From assembly GCA_021292105.1 (NCBI GenBank), contig CM037875.1, forward strand, positions 60,570,408-60,634,407: a stretch of 64,000 bases of DNA, read 5' to 3'. Shown in pieces: positions 1 to 13,071 of this stretch. Every line of letters begins with the position of its first letter. The first letter of the stretch is position 1. The stretch is from Anadara kagoshimensis (lineage: Eukaryota > Mollusca > Bivalvia > Arcoida > Arcidae). The notes beneath the pieces were generated by a model that made no database searches, was not told the origin of the DNA, and saw only the letters and a program-made list of their open reading frames with translations. Made by a program: the position numbers and the translations under genes.

Positions 1-640
1 GAAATGCAGCACGACTTGGTGCAAATGCTTAAAAAAATTGCACACCTTCGAGCGCATGTGATATGGTTGACTGTCCAATTCAATAGACTAATTAGATGTA
101 TACGTAAAAAGTAGTGAATCATTATAGTTCTTAATTGTTTTCGATGCTAATTTTATGTATTTTCCTTTTGTACATGTCGCATAGAGTGACCAATACTATT
201 TTAGGGGTATTCTTAAGACAGAAAAGACATTGAAAAGAAAGCAAATGTCATGAGCTTGGAGATATACCTTATGCATTATTACAATAACCCAAATTTTGCA
301 CTAAGTTGACCTTTCACCTAATTTTGAGACACATACTTGGCATCCGGTCGCATGGTACTCTACACATATCAGGGATTACACTTAGCATGGATGCCATATT
401 CTACTAAAAATGCCATCAAATAATTTTTGTCCTTGGATGACCTACTATTACCGATTATGAATGCTGAAATAAAAGGGAAAGTTCGATAGATGGGTTTTTT
501 CTCATGTGTTGGCTCACCATAATATCGTCATTTCTCAGCATTCTGTTTAAGTTAGATAGATATGGGACTTTTCTAGTGAGTTTGGTGACTTAAATATCGT
601 TGTTACGCAACATTTAATAAACTGCGTTTCATTGTTTCAG
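1..640 (+). other. intron (partial) upstream of the HSPA12-like terminal exon
   Basis: Sequence up to the acceptor ...CATTGTTTCAG at 630-640 is intron of the gene that continues at 641. It is AT-rich, with no credible exon and no recognised repeat. Earlier exons of the gene, including the N-terminal half of the ATPase domain, must lie left of the window. Confidence 0.75.
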
Positions 641-1740
641 GAGGAACTGTTGATATAACGATACACGAAAAGTTGGATGGTGGTAACCTCAAAGAGCTAC
701 ATAAAGCCAGTGGAGGGGCGTGGGGAGGGACAGCAGTTGATCAGCAATTTATCAGTTTGTTGACAAAAATGGTGGGTGGTCCTGTGATACACAGATTCCT
801 ACATAAAAAGACATCGGAATACTGTGATATGATGCGGGACTTTGAAGTAACCAAAAGAAGTGTAACTTTAGACAGCTCTAAAGGTGCAACGAAAAATACA
901 TGTCGAGCAACTATAAACGTTCGTGTTCCTGCTGCACTGGATGAAATCTGTGATGAATTAAATGGTGAAAATGTTTTGAGTATTGTGAACTCCGACAATT
1001 TTCCTTACAAAGGAAAAGTTAAAAAAATCAGTGATAAGTTAGTTATCAGCAAGGAAATTATGCAAGAGTTGTTCATGGAAATTGTCAATCCTATTGTTGA
1101 TCACGTAAAAGACATACTGAGACATAGAGATGCCAGCGATGTTTCAATGATTATATTAGCGGGAGGATTTGCAGAATCACAAATTGTACAAGAAGTCTTG
1201 AAAAAGAAACTGACAAGACAAAACAGGAAGGTGATTGTGTCACAGGAAGCTGGTCTGTCTGTCCTAAAAGGTGCTGTCATGTTCGGATATCGCCCTGATG
1301 AAATTAAATCTCGCATTCTCAGATACACATACGGTATGTCATTCAAGAGACCATTCGATTTAAGTAAACACCCAGAATCTGGAAAATGTATCAGATATGG
1401 TAAAGAATATTGTTCAGGGTTATTTCATAAAATTATAACCAAAGGTACGTCAGTAGAAAAGGGACTACAAATTAAAGACGGGGGTTGGTTTGATAATGAT
1501 GATGAACATACACATCTTAGAATTTATGCGTCTCAGAATACAAATCCTGTCTATGTAAACGAGGAAGGATGCAAAAAAGTTAAAACAATTGAAATCAAAT
1601 CCAAACTACCAAAATCAAAGAAAGCGAAATACAGTCTAGAGCACACGTACACTTTTGGTGATACAGAAGTTGAATGGGAAATCGCAGAGAAAGAATTCGG
1701 ATTCATTTATAATGACACATTAGACTTCGAATACCAGTGA
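641..1740 (+). CDS. HSPA12-like: HSPA12-like heat shock 70 kDa protein, terminal coding exon (C-terminal half)
   Basis: Seen: an open frame of 365 codons after a clean acceptor (TTTCAG, 635-640), ending in TGA at 1738-1740. The first two bases finish a split Gly codon, giving GGTVDIT, the phosphate-2 motif of the Hsp70/actin-type ATPase fold. IILAGGFAES (about residue 169) is the adenosine-binding motif, and GAVMFGYRPDEI follows about 40 residues later, as in HSPA12A/B. The C-terminal part lacks the classical Hsp70 peptide-binding domain and EEVD end, which is normal for HSPA12. Known: HSPA12 proteins are divergent cytosolic Hsp70s of roughly 600-700 residues, and bivalves have greatly expanded this family. 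Inference: this is one such paralogue; the N-terminal nucleotide-binding half is on exons outside the window. I cannot say whether it is closer to HSPA12A or B. No frameshift or stop interrupts the exon, so nothing here suggests a pseudogene. Confidence 0.93.
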
Positions 1741-1863
1741 GCTGACAACAGATAAAAACATTTCCGTGCTTTACAGTTAAGCGATCTTACCGATGATACT
1801 TAAACTGTTAAACTTCATTATCTTTTATACATCCGTAGTTTGAAGACTTAGCAGTTGTAGTAA

Positions 1864-2183
1864 AATAAATTCTTATTTTCAAAATATATTTTGGTCCTTT
1901 GGGTAGCTTTTCAACATCTTCAAAATAATTTTGGTTTCATAATTTTGGTCCAAGCACTACTGATGAGGAATTGTATTCCGAAACGGCCGTCTAGTGCTGT
2001 AAAATTAAAACTGGTATAATATGTAATTTCAAACACAGTTTTAGTACACTGAAAACAATTAGCACCACTTATTGGCACAAATTAAGTCATTTTTCTGAAA
2101 CATTTTTGTTGATGTTTGTATTCGCAAAAATCTTTATTGTATGCCGATGTGCAGAATGGATATAACAGCATTACGTAAATAAA
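1864..2183 (+). promoter_or_regulatory. candidate polyadenylation signals of the HSPA12-like gene
   Basis: AATAAA occurs at 1864-1869 and 2178-2183, 124 and 438 bases after the stop codon. Either could end the transcript. In DNA this AT-rich the hexamer also occurs by chance, so this is only positional support. Confidence 0.4.
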
Positions 2184-2494
2184 GATAATGACTCTATTTG
2201 GATTGGGAGAGTGTAAGATCCATTGAATTTGATTCTTATGTAGTTCTTAAAATGACTGAAAATTATTCTCTTTTCCGAAATGATATATACATTTAGATCT
2301 ATTTTATATAAATATTTATGGTATTAATTTGTATGTGAATTGTTTAGTTATGATGTGTATGTCGATGTTGCTAAAATTCAGTTTATATCACTATGGATCG
2401 GCAACATTAATATAAACAAAAAGATATAAATGCATAGAATTTCCTTAACGTCAAAAGGCAAGACAAAATCTGCAACGTTAATATAGAATACTTA

Positions 2495-2496
<2 letters not shown>

Positions 2497-2541
<45 letters not shown>
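2497..2541. repeat. (GT)n microsatellite
   Basis: About 22 uninterrupted GT units. The surrounding 1741-3177 shows no gene and no other recognised repeat. Confidence 0.95.
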
Positions 2542-2542
<1 letters not shown>

Positions 2543-3177
2543 TACCTTTAAATATTCCTTAAAACCGAAATAATACAAGCAGTGTGTTGTTTTGTTAAAT
2601 TTATACATGCGTCTTACTATCCATTTGATTTGACTGAATTATTTCCCTTGATATACTTACCGTGGCAGTAAAACCCTGAACTAAGATTTCCCTTATCTTA
2701 CATCTGGAAAATTTTAAACTTTTATAAGTGTGTTAATTGTAAAGACATTCAGTATTCGAATCACACCTGTATTTAGTTTGACTTACTTGACTTATGCCAC
2801 TTGATTCCCTGGAGAACGAAAGGGCAGCAACAACACTTCTCCGTCTGACGCGGTTTTGAGGTATCTTCTTTAGCTCAGACCAGGTCTTTCCAGCTACTCG
2901 TGTCTCTTTGTCGGTACTTCTGTGTCAATCCTGTTTTGGCCGGCCATTCCTTCTCTTCGCTTGTTGGTTCCTCTCACGGGATTACCTGGTATCCAAACCA
3001 TTTAGTTTACATAAAATTATTATTCGTAGTTCTATAAAGATCAAAATTTCGCTCAATTTAAGCTAAGGACAGATTGTGAAACCAGGGTCATCTTAATTGC
3101 ATACAATACATTGTGCAACTGCATAAAACTAAAGAGTATGTAGAAAGGTAGTTAATAAGGTAGACAAAGCACGTGTA

Positions 3178-3365
3178 TAATCAAAAACAAACATACTAAT
3201 CCATGTCCGAATCACAATCCAGAAGCAAAGTAAAAATTTTGGAACTGACAAGTTAGGTTAGATACGTGAACTTCCACCAGGGAAGTGAGGCCGGGTGCTC
3301 CGGAAAGGTTATCACCTCCTGTTTAGCTAGCTACACCCGCCACGTGTGTAATCAAATAGAAAGTG
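3178..3365 (+). repeat. dispersed repeat family R1, copy 1
   Basis: This starts with ATCAAAAACAAACATAC, continues through AGCAAAGTAAAAA, a 'GAACTTCCACCAGGGAAGTGAGGCCGG' type block (3269-3295) and TTTAGCTAGCTACACCCGCCACG, and ends with GTGTAATCAAATAGAAAGTGAAA. Seven more copies are in this window (4213, 5460, 10138, 37184, 38047, 56279 and, inverted, 62045). No coding potential was seen and the class is unknown. Confidence 0.85.
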
Positions 3366-4212
3366 AAATGATACTTAATAGAAACTGAATTATGTTCTTT
3401 TTGTGGAGAAACAAGTAAAACTTTTCAACATTTGTTCTTCTAGTGCCAATATGTTAAACCTATATGGATAAAATTTATGGAATTGTGTCAAAACGCATGG
3501 GGAATGGATTTAACTCTTGATGCAACAACTATTTTATTTGGTATAGCAACTAACAGTAGATCAGACGAAACTATAAATATATATGCATCCTTATAATCCA
3601 ATATTATCTCAATAAACGTAGATGCAAACCCTCCGTGCCATCTATAACTGCTGCTTTAAAATATATCGAATATTTTAGGAAAATAGAAAAAAGTATCAGT
3701 TTTCTGTTTTACTCTCGGTCAAAAGCTGCACGGATCAGACATGAAACAATGTTTAGTGTTGTCTTGTAATCATGTGATGTCTTTATGTGTACATATATTA
3801 AACTAATTGCTATGAGTTTGACTTGAAGATAAAATTGTTTCATTGTTAATTATAACGCTTACATATTTGTGTGTTGATGTGAATAAAATAGATGTGACAA
3901 AGAAGTATTTAAACCAGATTATTATATACCCATATGTCATCCGGTGTCTTACCAAAGGGACTTACAATCAGCGGTATCGATAGTGATGTGTGCCAACCCT
4001 GTTATTCGTTGTCTTAGTTGCAGTGCCATATACACTTATTTTAATTGAGTCATAAAATGCATTAAAAAATGGCGTTATGACAGCAGTGACTAATGACTAT
4101 TGATAAATTCCGTGATTTGCAGCAAAATTCCTTTGTCCCGTTAAGGGATGGTATCAATTTTATTTTTAAAAATGAACGGTTATATGGAGAAATAACAATG
4201 TACCTATAGTAC

Positions 4213-4440
4213 AATCAAAAACAAACATACTAATCATGTAAGAATCCCATTTCAGAAGCAAAGTAAAAACTTTGGAACTGACAAGTTAGGTTAGACACGT
4301 GAACTTCCACAAGGAAGTACGACGGGGTGTTCCGGAAGGGTAAGCACCTACTGTTTAGCTAGCTACTCCCGCCACGTGAAAGGAACATGGAACCATTGGA
4401 CGTCAAATATATTCAGGGCAATCCTGGCAAACCCCGTTTG
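4213..4440 (+). repeat. dispersed repeat family R1, copy 2
   Basis: Same order of blocks as the copy at 3178, extended at the right by GGAACATGGAACCATTGGAC and a 'CAAATATATTCAGGGCAATCCTGG' type segment (4406-4429). That extension also appears in the copies at 10138 and 37184. Confidence 0.85.
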
Positions 4441-5459
4441 GAGAATTGTTTTTGAAAATTGGGCACAAATGAATTTATAGTTAATAGTATGCCATGACCT
4501 CGAACCAATATATTCTCGCAAAATTTATGGTTAGGAAGGGCGCATGAGTTAAATTCGTTTTTTAAACTGACAAATATTTGTTAATGCTTTGGGATTGGAT
4601 TGGAGTTTCAGTGGTAAAGAAATACTTAACCTTACTCGTAAATTAAAGACTCTTTTTGGCAAGATAAGCGATGTGGTTGTGGTTCATAAAGAGTACATAA
4701 ACCACAGTAATGTATGATGTTCTTAAATTATATTGGAAATGTCCCAACATCGCAACAGTCTTTGAAGCGAAAAGTAGGCATTATTATTGAATCATCAGAG
4801 TGGCGAAGGATGACAGAATAAATGTGCCTTGTGTCATAAACAATGACATAAAATTACAATCATTTCAGAATAAAAGTATCCATAGAATATAGTACACCGA
4901 TAAAATGTTAATGAAATGCAATTCAGTAGAAGCCGTGTTATATTTTTTGTGGAAAAAGAAACAAGTGAAACTCTTCAACGTTTGTTCTTCTATTGTCAAT
5001 ATGTTAAACCTACAGGTATGGTTGTTTATAGAATTCTTCAACCAAAATGGAAGACAAAGGTCTGTCTGCAACAAATTTCACTGTCAAAGTTAGGAACTGA
5101 GATCCACCTGTAACAAATGTAAAAGTTACAAAAATTGATAAAAGTTTGTAAACCACTGTATCACTGTGTAATTAAGCTCAGAACAGAACTAATAAAAAAC
5201 TTAACTTTTCCCCTCTTGAAAGCCAAATAACCCAACCCCCACGCCAACATCTCCAAAGTGGTAATTTTCGATTATGTGACGTTGTACTTTGGAATCTGAC
5301 GCACACACATAAATTTCGTATGTATCAGACGAACTCATGATGAATTCATGATTGAAAAATAAAATTGTACAAGAAGGATTGATAACATGTGGACATTGAA
5401 ACTAAGATTTGACGTCTTGACCTTGCCTCTGACCTACATATCTAAATATGGTATCAAAC

Positions 5460-5770
5460 CTACTTAGTCATGTCCAAATTACAATTTCAAAGCAAAGTAA
5501 AAACTTTGAAACTTTGCTTTGAAATTGTGATTTGGACATGGATTAGGTCAAACACGAACTTCCACCAGGGAAGCGAGGTCCAGCGCTCAGGTATGGAGTA
5601 AAAGGAATATTGAACTATGGATATATGTCCATGTAATTATAAAATAATTTGATGATGGCTATCAAACTTTTTGAGGGCCCTGATAAGCCTAGGCTTGCAA
5701 TAACCCTGGATCAACAATTTATTTGCAAGCAAACAAAATCCCCGTAGTGGGAACAGGTATATTGCTGCAT
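5460..5770 (+). repeat. dispersed repeat family R1, copy 3, carrying an internal foldback
   Basis: The left part (CATGTCCAAATTACAATTTC, from about 5470) is followed by its own inverted copy ending TGTGATTTGGACATG near 5540, so the first 35 bases fold back on themselves. The family then resumes (ACTTCCACCAGGGAAGCGAGG; GGGCCCTGATAAGCCTAGGC at about 5675). The right part also matches the copy at 37184 (GAGGGCCCTGATAAGACTAG). Confidence 0.8.
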
Positions 5771-5829
5771 AGAAAAGGGAAGTTGACATTAGAAAAATTG
5801 AATTTACGTTTTTCAAACAACCGTTCAAA

Positions 5830-7727
5830 TGCAGTCTTCTTAATTGAGGTATTAGTCTAAATATGCTAATAGGAGAATTTTAAGAACCAGTTGTATCTTT
5901 TATTTCATGCTCATTAGGATAGATGACATCTACACACGGTCTCCAAATTTATGAGTGTTAAGAGACAGAACGCCGTCTATATATATATATGTGGAGTTGA
6001 ATGTTTTCTCTGGATTTGACAAGGTTCTGCAAAAAATTCTGCTTCCTAAGAATAAAGAAACGATCGGCAAACAAAAGTGCACAGTTTGTGCCCATTAGAA
6101 TACCGATTGTTTGCTGGAAAATTACATCACCAAACACAGCATATATGTTGTCTATAAGAAAACTCCAACAATTTGTTGATAGTATCTTAGTTGGTTATTA
6201 ATTAATTTTTTTTTGTACGGAATCCGTATTACGATTGACAAAATAACCAATAATTATCCGCCTGTTCAGCACTGGATATTTGTATTTTGTCTCGGTAACG
6301 GTTTTGTAAAAGAATGACAAGTGAGTAATTTGTTCTATGTCTGCTTTTTTCAATTTAGAATGAATGATAGTGGTGTAAAGTGTAGAAACGTCAAATGTTT
6401 TATACTCAAGTTTTCACGAGATTAACGGTATTTGATCCTAGAAGCTAATTTTTCTAGTACTTCTTTAGAATTGTTTTTAGAATGATGCCAGACTTTATCA
6501 GAATAACATTTGACACATTGTCTCATGTTATACATTTGTTCCCTGAAATCTGAAAGTCAATAGAAAAAGAAGTTACCAGTCTGTGATAGCAATCAACAAA
6601 GCATTTCGGAAGGCCTAATCCAGAGACATATAAAACCTTTTAATATATGTCTCTGTCTAATCTAACTGCTAGTGAAGCGTATAAAATCCCGGCCTATTTG
6701 ACAGGGATTCTCATCTGATTTACTTTTTAGATATTAATCCAATGTTATTTTCAAAAAAAGACAATCAATATTTTATAGATTTAAACAGAGGAATTGGTTA
6801 TTTAGATGACATGGATCCGTGCTTTGCACACGGATTCGCTTGATTTGTCCGGATGTGGGTCAAATCGTTGTCGATTTAGATATTATACATTACTACAAAC
6901 AATCGGAAGTGAGGAAGGGCACTGAGTGCTAACTTTGCCAAAAACTTTACAAAGAAGGAATTTAAGTGCGATTTAGCATGTGAAATATATATATACTACA
7001 CTATAAAGGTAAGATTTTCAGAAATTTGATTTAATCTGGTGAAAGATGGGATACGTCGGATACCATGAACATATACGATTTTGTTGATCGTCTATGAAGT
7101 GACAGAATTTTTACCTGTGACGATGTACACTGTCATTTATGAGGATAATATGATTTTTGTATGATGAGTTATCTGTGTGTGGGCTAATGGCATATCAGTT
7201 AGGATTGTTTGTCGTAGATTAGATATTTGATTGAGTAAGGACTGGTCAGTGTATTCTTGACCTGTCGGATCATTTACATGTCATACCTGTTTACAAGTTA
7301 TGGATCCATATAGGCCTATATGGTTTGTGTAGAAAATCGCTACCCTGGTAAGTATTTATTGAAATATTAACATACCCATCCGGCCATAACCTTCACCTTT
7401 ATATGAATGATGTTCCCAACTAACATAAAAACTGCAGTATGTCTATTCATGCTATTTAATTCATCTGTAGTTTTTCAAGCTTTTACATATGAAAATCAAT
7501 AAAGTTTGTATCATGTCATATACCGCCCAGGTGTTGTGGTGTATGCATTTTGTGGTAAATAATGAACACAACAGTACATGTATGCCACCTCATTCAGAAA
7601 ATAAAATGCAAAGTTTTTGTTTTTTTAAATCTTTGGCTTACTGAGTACTGGGATTTACTATTGAAGCAGATGACATGAATTTTAAACATGTGCTCCATTA
7701 GACATGAGTTAAACAGTAGACCTACAA
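5830..7727. other. no gene recognised; AT-rich unique-looking DNA
   Basis: Only short chance frames are present (for example 61-66 codons at 6001). A small hairpin, ATCCGTGCTTTGCACACGGAT-like, lies at about 6811-6832. Nothing else could be assigned. Confidence 0.6.
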
Positions 7728-7915
7728 TGGGGTTCACCTCTGTACCATGTGATCAGTACCGCTTAAAGTTTGTGCTGAACATTTTGGAAAACATTAACAT
7801 CAACAAATCCCGGAATAACAGCATTTTTATGGGAAATGTCATCTTTCAAGATTCCATATCCATTGGAAATAAGTGTCCCGTTCAAGAGTATCATGTGGCA
7901 GAGTGGCGAACCCCA
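7728..7915. mobile_element. MITE family M1, copy 1
   Basis: Short element with inverted ends TGGGGTTCACC / GGCGAACCCCA and subterminal 'TGTACCATGTGAT' / 'ATCATGTGGCA'. It matches the better preserved copy at 10620. No protein is encoded. Confidence 0.85.
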
Positions 7916-8264
7916 TTGATGTACATCGATTAATATACCATTTCTACATCACTAATATGTGCACTATGTGTTTATCCCCACTTCTGGGTACAGAAATTAA
8001 TTCCAATTTTAACGATACTGACAATTAAGAATAAGACTTGAGATCACATACTAGACATTACACTGTTTGCACTGTACCTATAAAGTTATTATTTTAAGAA
8101 GAGATATTTTGTTCATACAATTAATTTTTATGTTTGTGTATAAGTACGCCTGTAGCAGGAACTGAGCTAGTTGTAGTGTTGTTTATGTAGCATATATAAT
8201 AAAGTGATTTACTGGCAGACTTTCTGTTCTGGATCTTTAGCCTTGTGGTACAATGCTCACTGTT

Positions 8265-8775
8265 GGTACCTGGCTACCAGTGTACCCAGGTCAACTCCTA
8301 CACATACCAAGACAACTCCTACCCAAGAAATCTTGTGCCCAAAGACAACTCGTACCCAAGAAAACAATTGAAGAAAAGTAATAGTTTTCTTTTTAATCTA
8401 AGAAAGTTTGAATCATTTTTTATCTTTAACTTAATTTTATTTAACTATTTCAGAGTTATAACACATTACTAAAAAAAACCTCTTTCACTTATAATTATTT
8501 TTTATCAGCCAAAAACATGCACTAACTGCTAATATTTCTTATACAAGTTTGTCAACTGAACTGCTGGAAGACAACTGTAAACTTTGATTTTTGTGTATGT
8601 GTTCAAATGTCAAAATTAATACATAATAAGTTTTGAAGAAAATAATAAAAAAATAAAATTTATGGTAATTTTCTTAATTTGTTTTCCTATGTACAAGTTG
8701 TCTTGGGTTGGGTACTAGTTGTCTTGATGTAAAAAACGCATGGGTACGAGTTGTCCTGGGTACAAGTTTTCCAGC
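8265..8775. repeat. foldback element with repeated CAAGACAACTNGTACCCA motif
   Basis: The left arm (8275-8370) repeats AAGACAACTCSTACCCAAG three times. The right arm (8690-8770) carries the same motif inverted (TTGGGTACTAGTTGTCTTG, GGGTACGAGTTGTCCTGGG). The middle is AT-rich and non-coding. Structurally this is a non-autonomous foldback or MITE. Confidence 0.75.
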
Positions 8776-8977
8776 AGCCTAGCTGTTTACCCTATTGGGG
8801 ACCAGATTTGATCATTAGATCCTCAGTCAACACACTTGGTTTCTTCCTTCCTATTACATTGATTCCCAACAAAATAAACCACAGAGAGGTTGGGCACGAT
8901 TTCCAGTGTGGGAAATCACAAGATGAGAAAGGAGGATTATATCTGGGCTAAGTTTAAGCTACCGTACTTTACAGTGG

Positions 8978-9278
8978 AAGCGCGTGGCCTAGTGGTTAAG
9001 GCATTGGACTCATGATTCGAAGGTCGTGGGTTCGATCCCTGGACTGGGCTATGTGTTGTGTCCTTGAGCAAGACACTTAATTTCACGTTGTTCCAGTTCA
9101 CTCAGCTGAAAAATAAATGAGTACCAGCAAAATGCTGGGGGTTAACCCTGCGATGGACCGGCGTCACATTCAGGGGAGAGTCTTGTACTCTCAGTCGCTT
9201 AACGCCACAGAAACCGGGATAAGCTCCGGCCTGATGGGCCTAATGGCTCGGGACAGACTTTAACTTTAACTTAACTTT
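8978..9278 (+). mobile_element. tRNA-derived SINE
   Basis: The head looks like a tRNA promoter: A box TGGCCTAGTGGTTAAGGC at about 8985 and B box GGTCGTGGGTTCGATCCC at about 9022. Next comes a central domain with TCCTTGAGCAAGACACTTAA (9061-9080), a type common in invertebrate SINEs, then a non-LTR-like right part and an ACTTTA-rich tail ending near 9278. The acceptor stem does not pair, so this is not a tRNA gene. It is transcribed by Pol III if at all and mobilised by another element's reverse transcriptase. Confidence 0.88.
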
Positions 9279-9279
9279 A

Positions 9280-10137
9280 CTGTCTGTTAGTTCCGGATAT
9301 ACATGCCAGATAAATAGTGTTACTAAGGGTACATATTATGTGACACAACCAATAGTCAAATCCAGATACTTGTATCAAGAAAAACTTATTATAAATAGCA
9401 GTGTTATAGTATATGGTTAGGGCTGCAAAGTATAACTTATACTTTTAAGCCCTAAACTATGCTCCACTGAAGACCTTTATATCATGCTTTTGGTAGTCAA
9501 AATTAAAATTTTGACATCCGCTGGTAATACATTTTGCATTTTAATAATGTCATAAATATTTATATAAACAAAAACATTGAATTTATTGCACATGCATCTA
9601 AGATAAAACATGTGTTTAAATCATGTGTCTAATTATACTTAAAACATCAGCTTTATTCTTACAACAGACAAATCTGCATAAGTTTAGGAGTCGTGTCTTT
9701 CCTTCAGTACACTTAAAATTTTATTTTATAACACCTGGTGTGCTTTAAAATGTTGGATTTTTTAGTTCAAATTTTTGGAGAACCATAAATCCTCAAAACT
9801 TGTTTTAGAATTTAAGAGGATAGGAAAAAACGGTGCTTTTCAAAATCAAGAATTAAGGAAACTGAATTTTTTATTTTTTGTCCGATGATCTGAAAAGTAT
9901 GATATAAAGCAGTCATGTAGTCTTCATTGGCTAGAACTCTTATCTTGATTTTAGTTTTCATGAGGAACCAACATTTCCTTTGAATACCTGTGATTTAGAT
10001 GTTCCAGCACACATTTCTTGGGGTTTTTAAATCAATGTGATAGAATAGACATAGAATAAATTATGGATATTTGTACATCTGAAATGTGTACATGCCAATA
10101 TCCAGTAAATAGAAAAAAACCAGTTAAATAGATGTAA
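9280..10137. other. no gene recognised
   Basis: AT-rich intergenic DNA. No exon-like frame and no repeat seen elsewhere in the window. Confidence 0.6.
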
Positions 10138-10410
10138 TCAATAACATGTACAAATCACAATCCAACAGCAAAGTAAAAACTTTTAAAATTGTCATATTAA
10201 GTTAAACACATGAACTTCAATCAGAGAAGTGAGGCCGGTTCGTTCAGGATAGATACCTACACCCGCCACATTTAAAATGAAAATTGAGAATAAAATGGAC
10301 ATGAAACTATTGGACTACAAATATATATTCCAGGTAAGTTTGGATACAGAGACATCATACTTACCAACAATATTGATCACGTCCATTAAAACAAAAAACA
10401 AATTTATTCA
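10138..10410 (+). repeat. dispersed repeat family R1, copy 4
   Basis: ATAACATGTACAAATCACAATC through CACCCGCCAC, then ACAGAGACATCATACTTACC at about 10346. That last block is shared with the copy at 37184 and shows the family is at least 270 bp long. Confidence 0.82.
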
Positions 10411-10619
10411 GGGACCTATTTAGTTCAGATTTGATTCATTGAAATATATTTATAGCCATTTAACATTTGTAACAGAGTTTTCTGAACATGTTATTGTTTA
10501 CTGTATTAAGTATGTGTGTTATGTTTAGCCAAATCTCTCAGTCTTCTCTTCTACAACAACTGAGTCAAATTGAATGGCATTCATTGTAAAAAAAACCTTT
10601 GGTTGACATCTTTGTAAAA

Positions 10620-10816
10620 TGGGGTTCGCCGCTGTACCACATGATTAATACCTCTTAACGTTTGTGTGGAACGTTTTGGAAAACGTCAACGTCACAGTTT
10701 CCCGGATTGACGTTGTTTTGGCGGGAAAACGTCATCTCATGTTATTCTATATCCATTGGAAATAAGTGTTCCGCACAAACGTTAGAGGGTATCACGTGGT
10801 ACAGCGGCGAACCCCA
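10620..10816. mobile_element. MITE family M1, copy 2 (best preserved)
   Basis: 197 bp. The inverted ends are long: TGGGGTTCGCCGCTGTACCA at the left pairs with the right end TGGTACAGCGGCGAACCCCA, and the subterminal CTTAACGTTTGTG pairs with CACAAACGTTAG. Internal ACGTTTTGGAAAACGT is itself near-palindromic. It encodes no transposase, so it would need one in trans. Confidence 0.92.
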
Positions 10817-13071
10817 TTGTGTCTGACATGGCTGTCTAAAATTGAAATGCAAATTATGCAAACAGTACCAGTTGATCAATACAACCCTATTGGGCCTTTT
10901 GGGTTTTTTAGCATACCATTGATATATTGTGTGTAAACTGAACACATTGCAGACTAAATGTTTTTGTTCAGTTTAAGACAGGTTTTAGGTTTACACAGGA
11001 AAATTCAAAAAAATATTTAAAGGCACTGGTATGGTATGTTCTATTAAACGTGATTCATTTTAGTTAACCAGTTACATGTAGTCAAGATTCACTTTTCACT
11101 ATGATTTGTATTCAAGGTTTTATGCTAATTGTAATTTTTTAAAATTTTTCCTTTAAGAGTAAAAAACTAAATTGGATATATACATGTATGTATATAAAGG
11201 TAATTTTAAGAAGTACATTGTGCAAAAAAGCAGATGTTGTTTGAAGTATGTAGAGTGTATAGGTATAAATGACATGATCTTTTCTGTACTGACTTTAATA
11301 TGTCTTAAAACTGACATGTCACTTTAATATAATATGTAAATTTGTTTTTTATAGAGTATAAAAATTTTGATGTATGACTGCATTTGTACGATTTAAAAAC
11401 AGTATATATGCTGTTATGCATATAAATCTAAATTACATACATGTAGTAAATGATTGTTAATAAGGTTCTTGGATTTTTTTGTGAAATTAAACATTGAAAG
11501 TTTTTGTTGTTTGAGTATAGGAATGTATTCATAATAATTAATCATTTAATTTTAAATAGGTTTTTCTTCTTAATTCAGACCCAGTTGTTGTTCAAAGCTC
11601 GATTAGTTTAATAAATGATTAACAGATATTTAAAGCATGAATAAAATGTTAAAACTGAAACATCATTATTAAATCAACAGTTTTAAACATGTTTTAAGTT
11701 ATTGAAATTCTAAATACTTCCACACTATATACTATATACTTCCACAAATAATCACAAGATGTTTGATAGAATGCAGGAAACAAAAGTTAATTAATTAATT
11801 GGTTAAACAAATCAAGCTTTGAACAAGTGGTTCCGGGTTCTTAGACTGGCCATCATAGATGTAGTGGTGTGACCGTGTCTGTTTAATATTTAAACTCTGT
11901 AGTTTTGGTTGGATTTTGATGAAAAGTGGTTAGTTTATTTATTCTTGAAATGCCTCACTTAAAACCAATGTGTAACCAAAATTGTAACTGCCTCTTGATT
12001 GGTTGATTGTTTCCAATCATAAGTTCTGTAATAAATGTATTGATAGGATTTTGACAAAACTTGGTCAGTATGTTTGTGCTGGTTATACATCAGTTAAGTT
12101 TGACTTGTGACAAATATAATAAAATATTGAATGCTGTTTGTAATCACAACTTCAAAGGAGGTTGGAGACTTTTGAAAGTTGTAGACATTGGTTTTTGTGT
12201 TTCTTATAACCAGTACTATTCTTCAAATTATGCTTCATATCTTGTCTGGATTGATGTCTTAGAGATACTTACCAGTAATAGGAGTAATAAGGGCAGGGTG
12301 TAGTTGTGTTTTTTGCTGTTCATTTTTTTGGATGGAGGTACATTTGATTCATTTTAAATCCCAGTTTAGATCAAAATGGTTTTTGTTTGAGGGACATATT
12401 ATCTGAACAAAAAATCTAGGTGCACTTTATAAACTGGTAGTGTAAATATTGCTGTGATTTTAAGGGTGAACAGTACTGGGGGTGTTGGTTATGCTAAAGG
12501 TCAGGTTTTAAGCAAGAAAATATTATAATTTCATCTCCTTAAATTTTACACTTGTTATTTAACTTAAATTTAAAACAGAATTTCATATACTAGCAAGTCA
12601 AAATATTGAAAATTTAAATTGTCTGAAGACCGTTCTGTCTGTCACGTTGATGTCATTAGGTTATAATAATTAAAGCAACACATCAACACATTACATTTTA
12701 ATTTTTAAAATTAAAATAAAACATATTGTCACCTTCTTTTTTGAGATTTATTTTGTTTCATTGATGATTGGGTTACAAGTACACTATCCTGTTTCCTTAT
12801 TAGACATGTAATACTAATTAATGACAACCAATTTTTTAACACCTTTGATAAATGTTTTCACACCTTTTAAAAGGATTTGTTAATTAATTGAGAAATTAAT
12901 GTCACTCGACTTGTGAAATAAATGCTATTCTGTATTATAAATCATATTATTATAATAATGCAGTCTTGTTATGTAAATCACTACACAGGTGTTTGTGCAT
13001 ACATCACGTGCTTAATGAATGGAAAAATTAAACGAGCATGACATACAAATTTATACGTTTTGTAATTTCAG
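10817..13071. other. TWSG1: no gene recognised; upstream of TWSG1 coding exon 1
   Basis: TWSG1 exon 1 begins with a splice acceptor, so a 5' UTR exon and promoter should lie somewhere upstream. I could not locate them. The stretch is AT-rich with only chance frames. Confidence 0.5.

Noticed and set aside
8982..9052. tRNA gene
   Set aside because: The A and B boxes are present but the acceptor stem does not pair and a SINE body follows directly.
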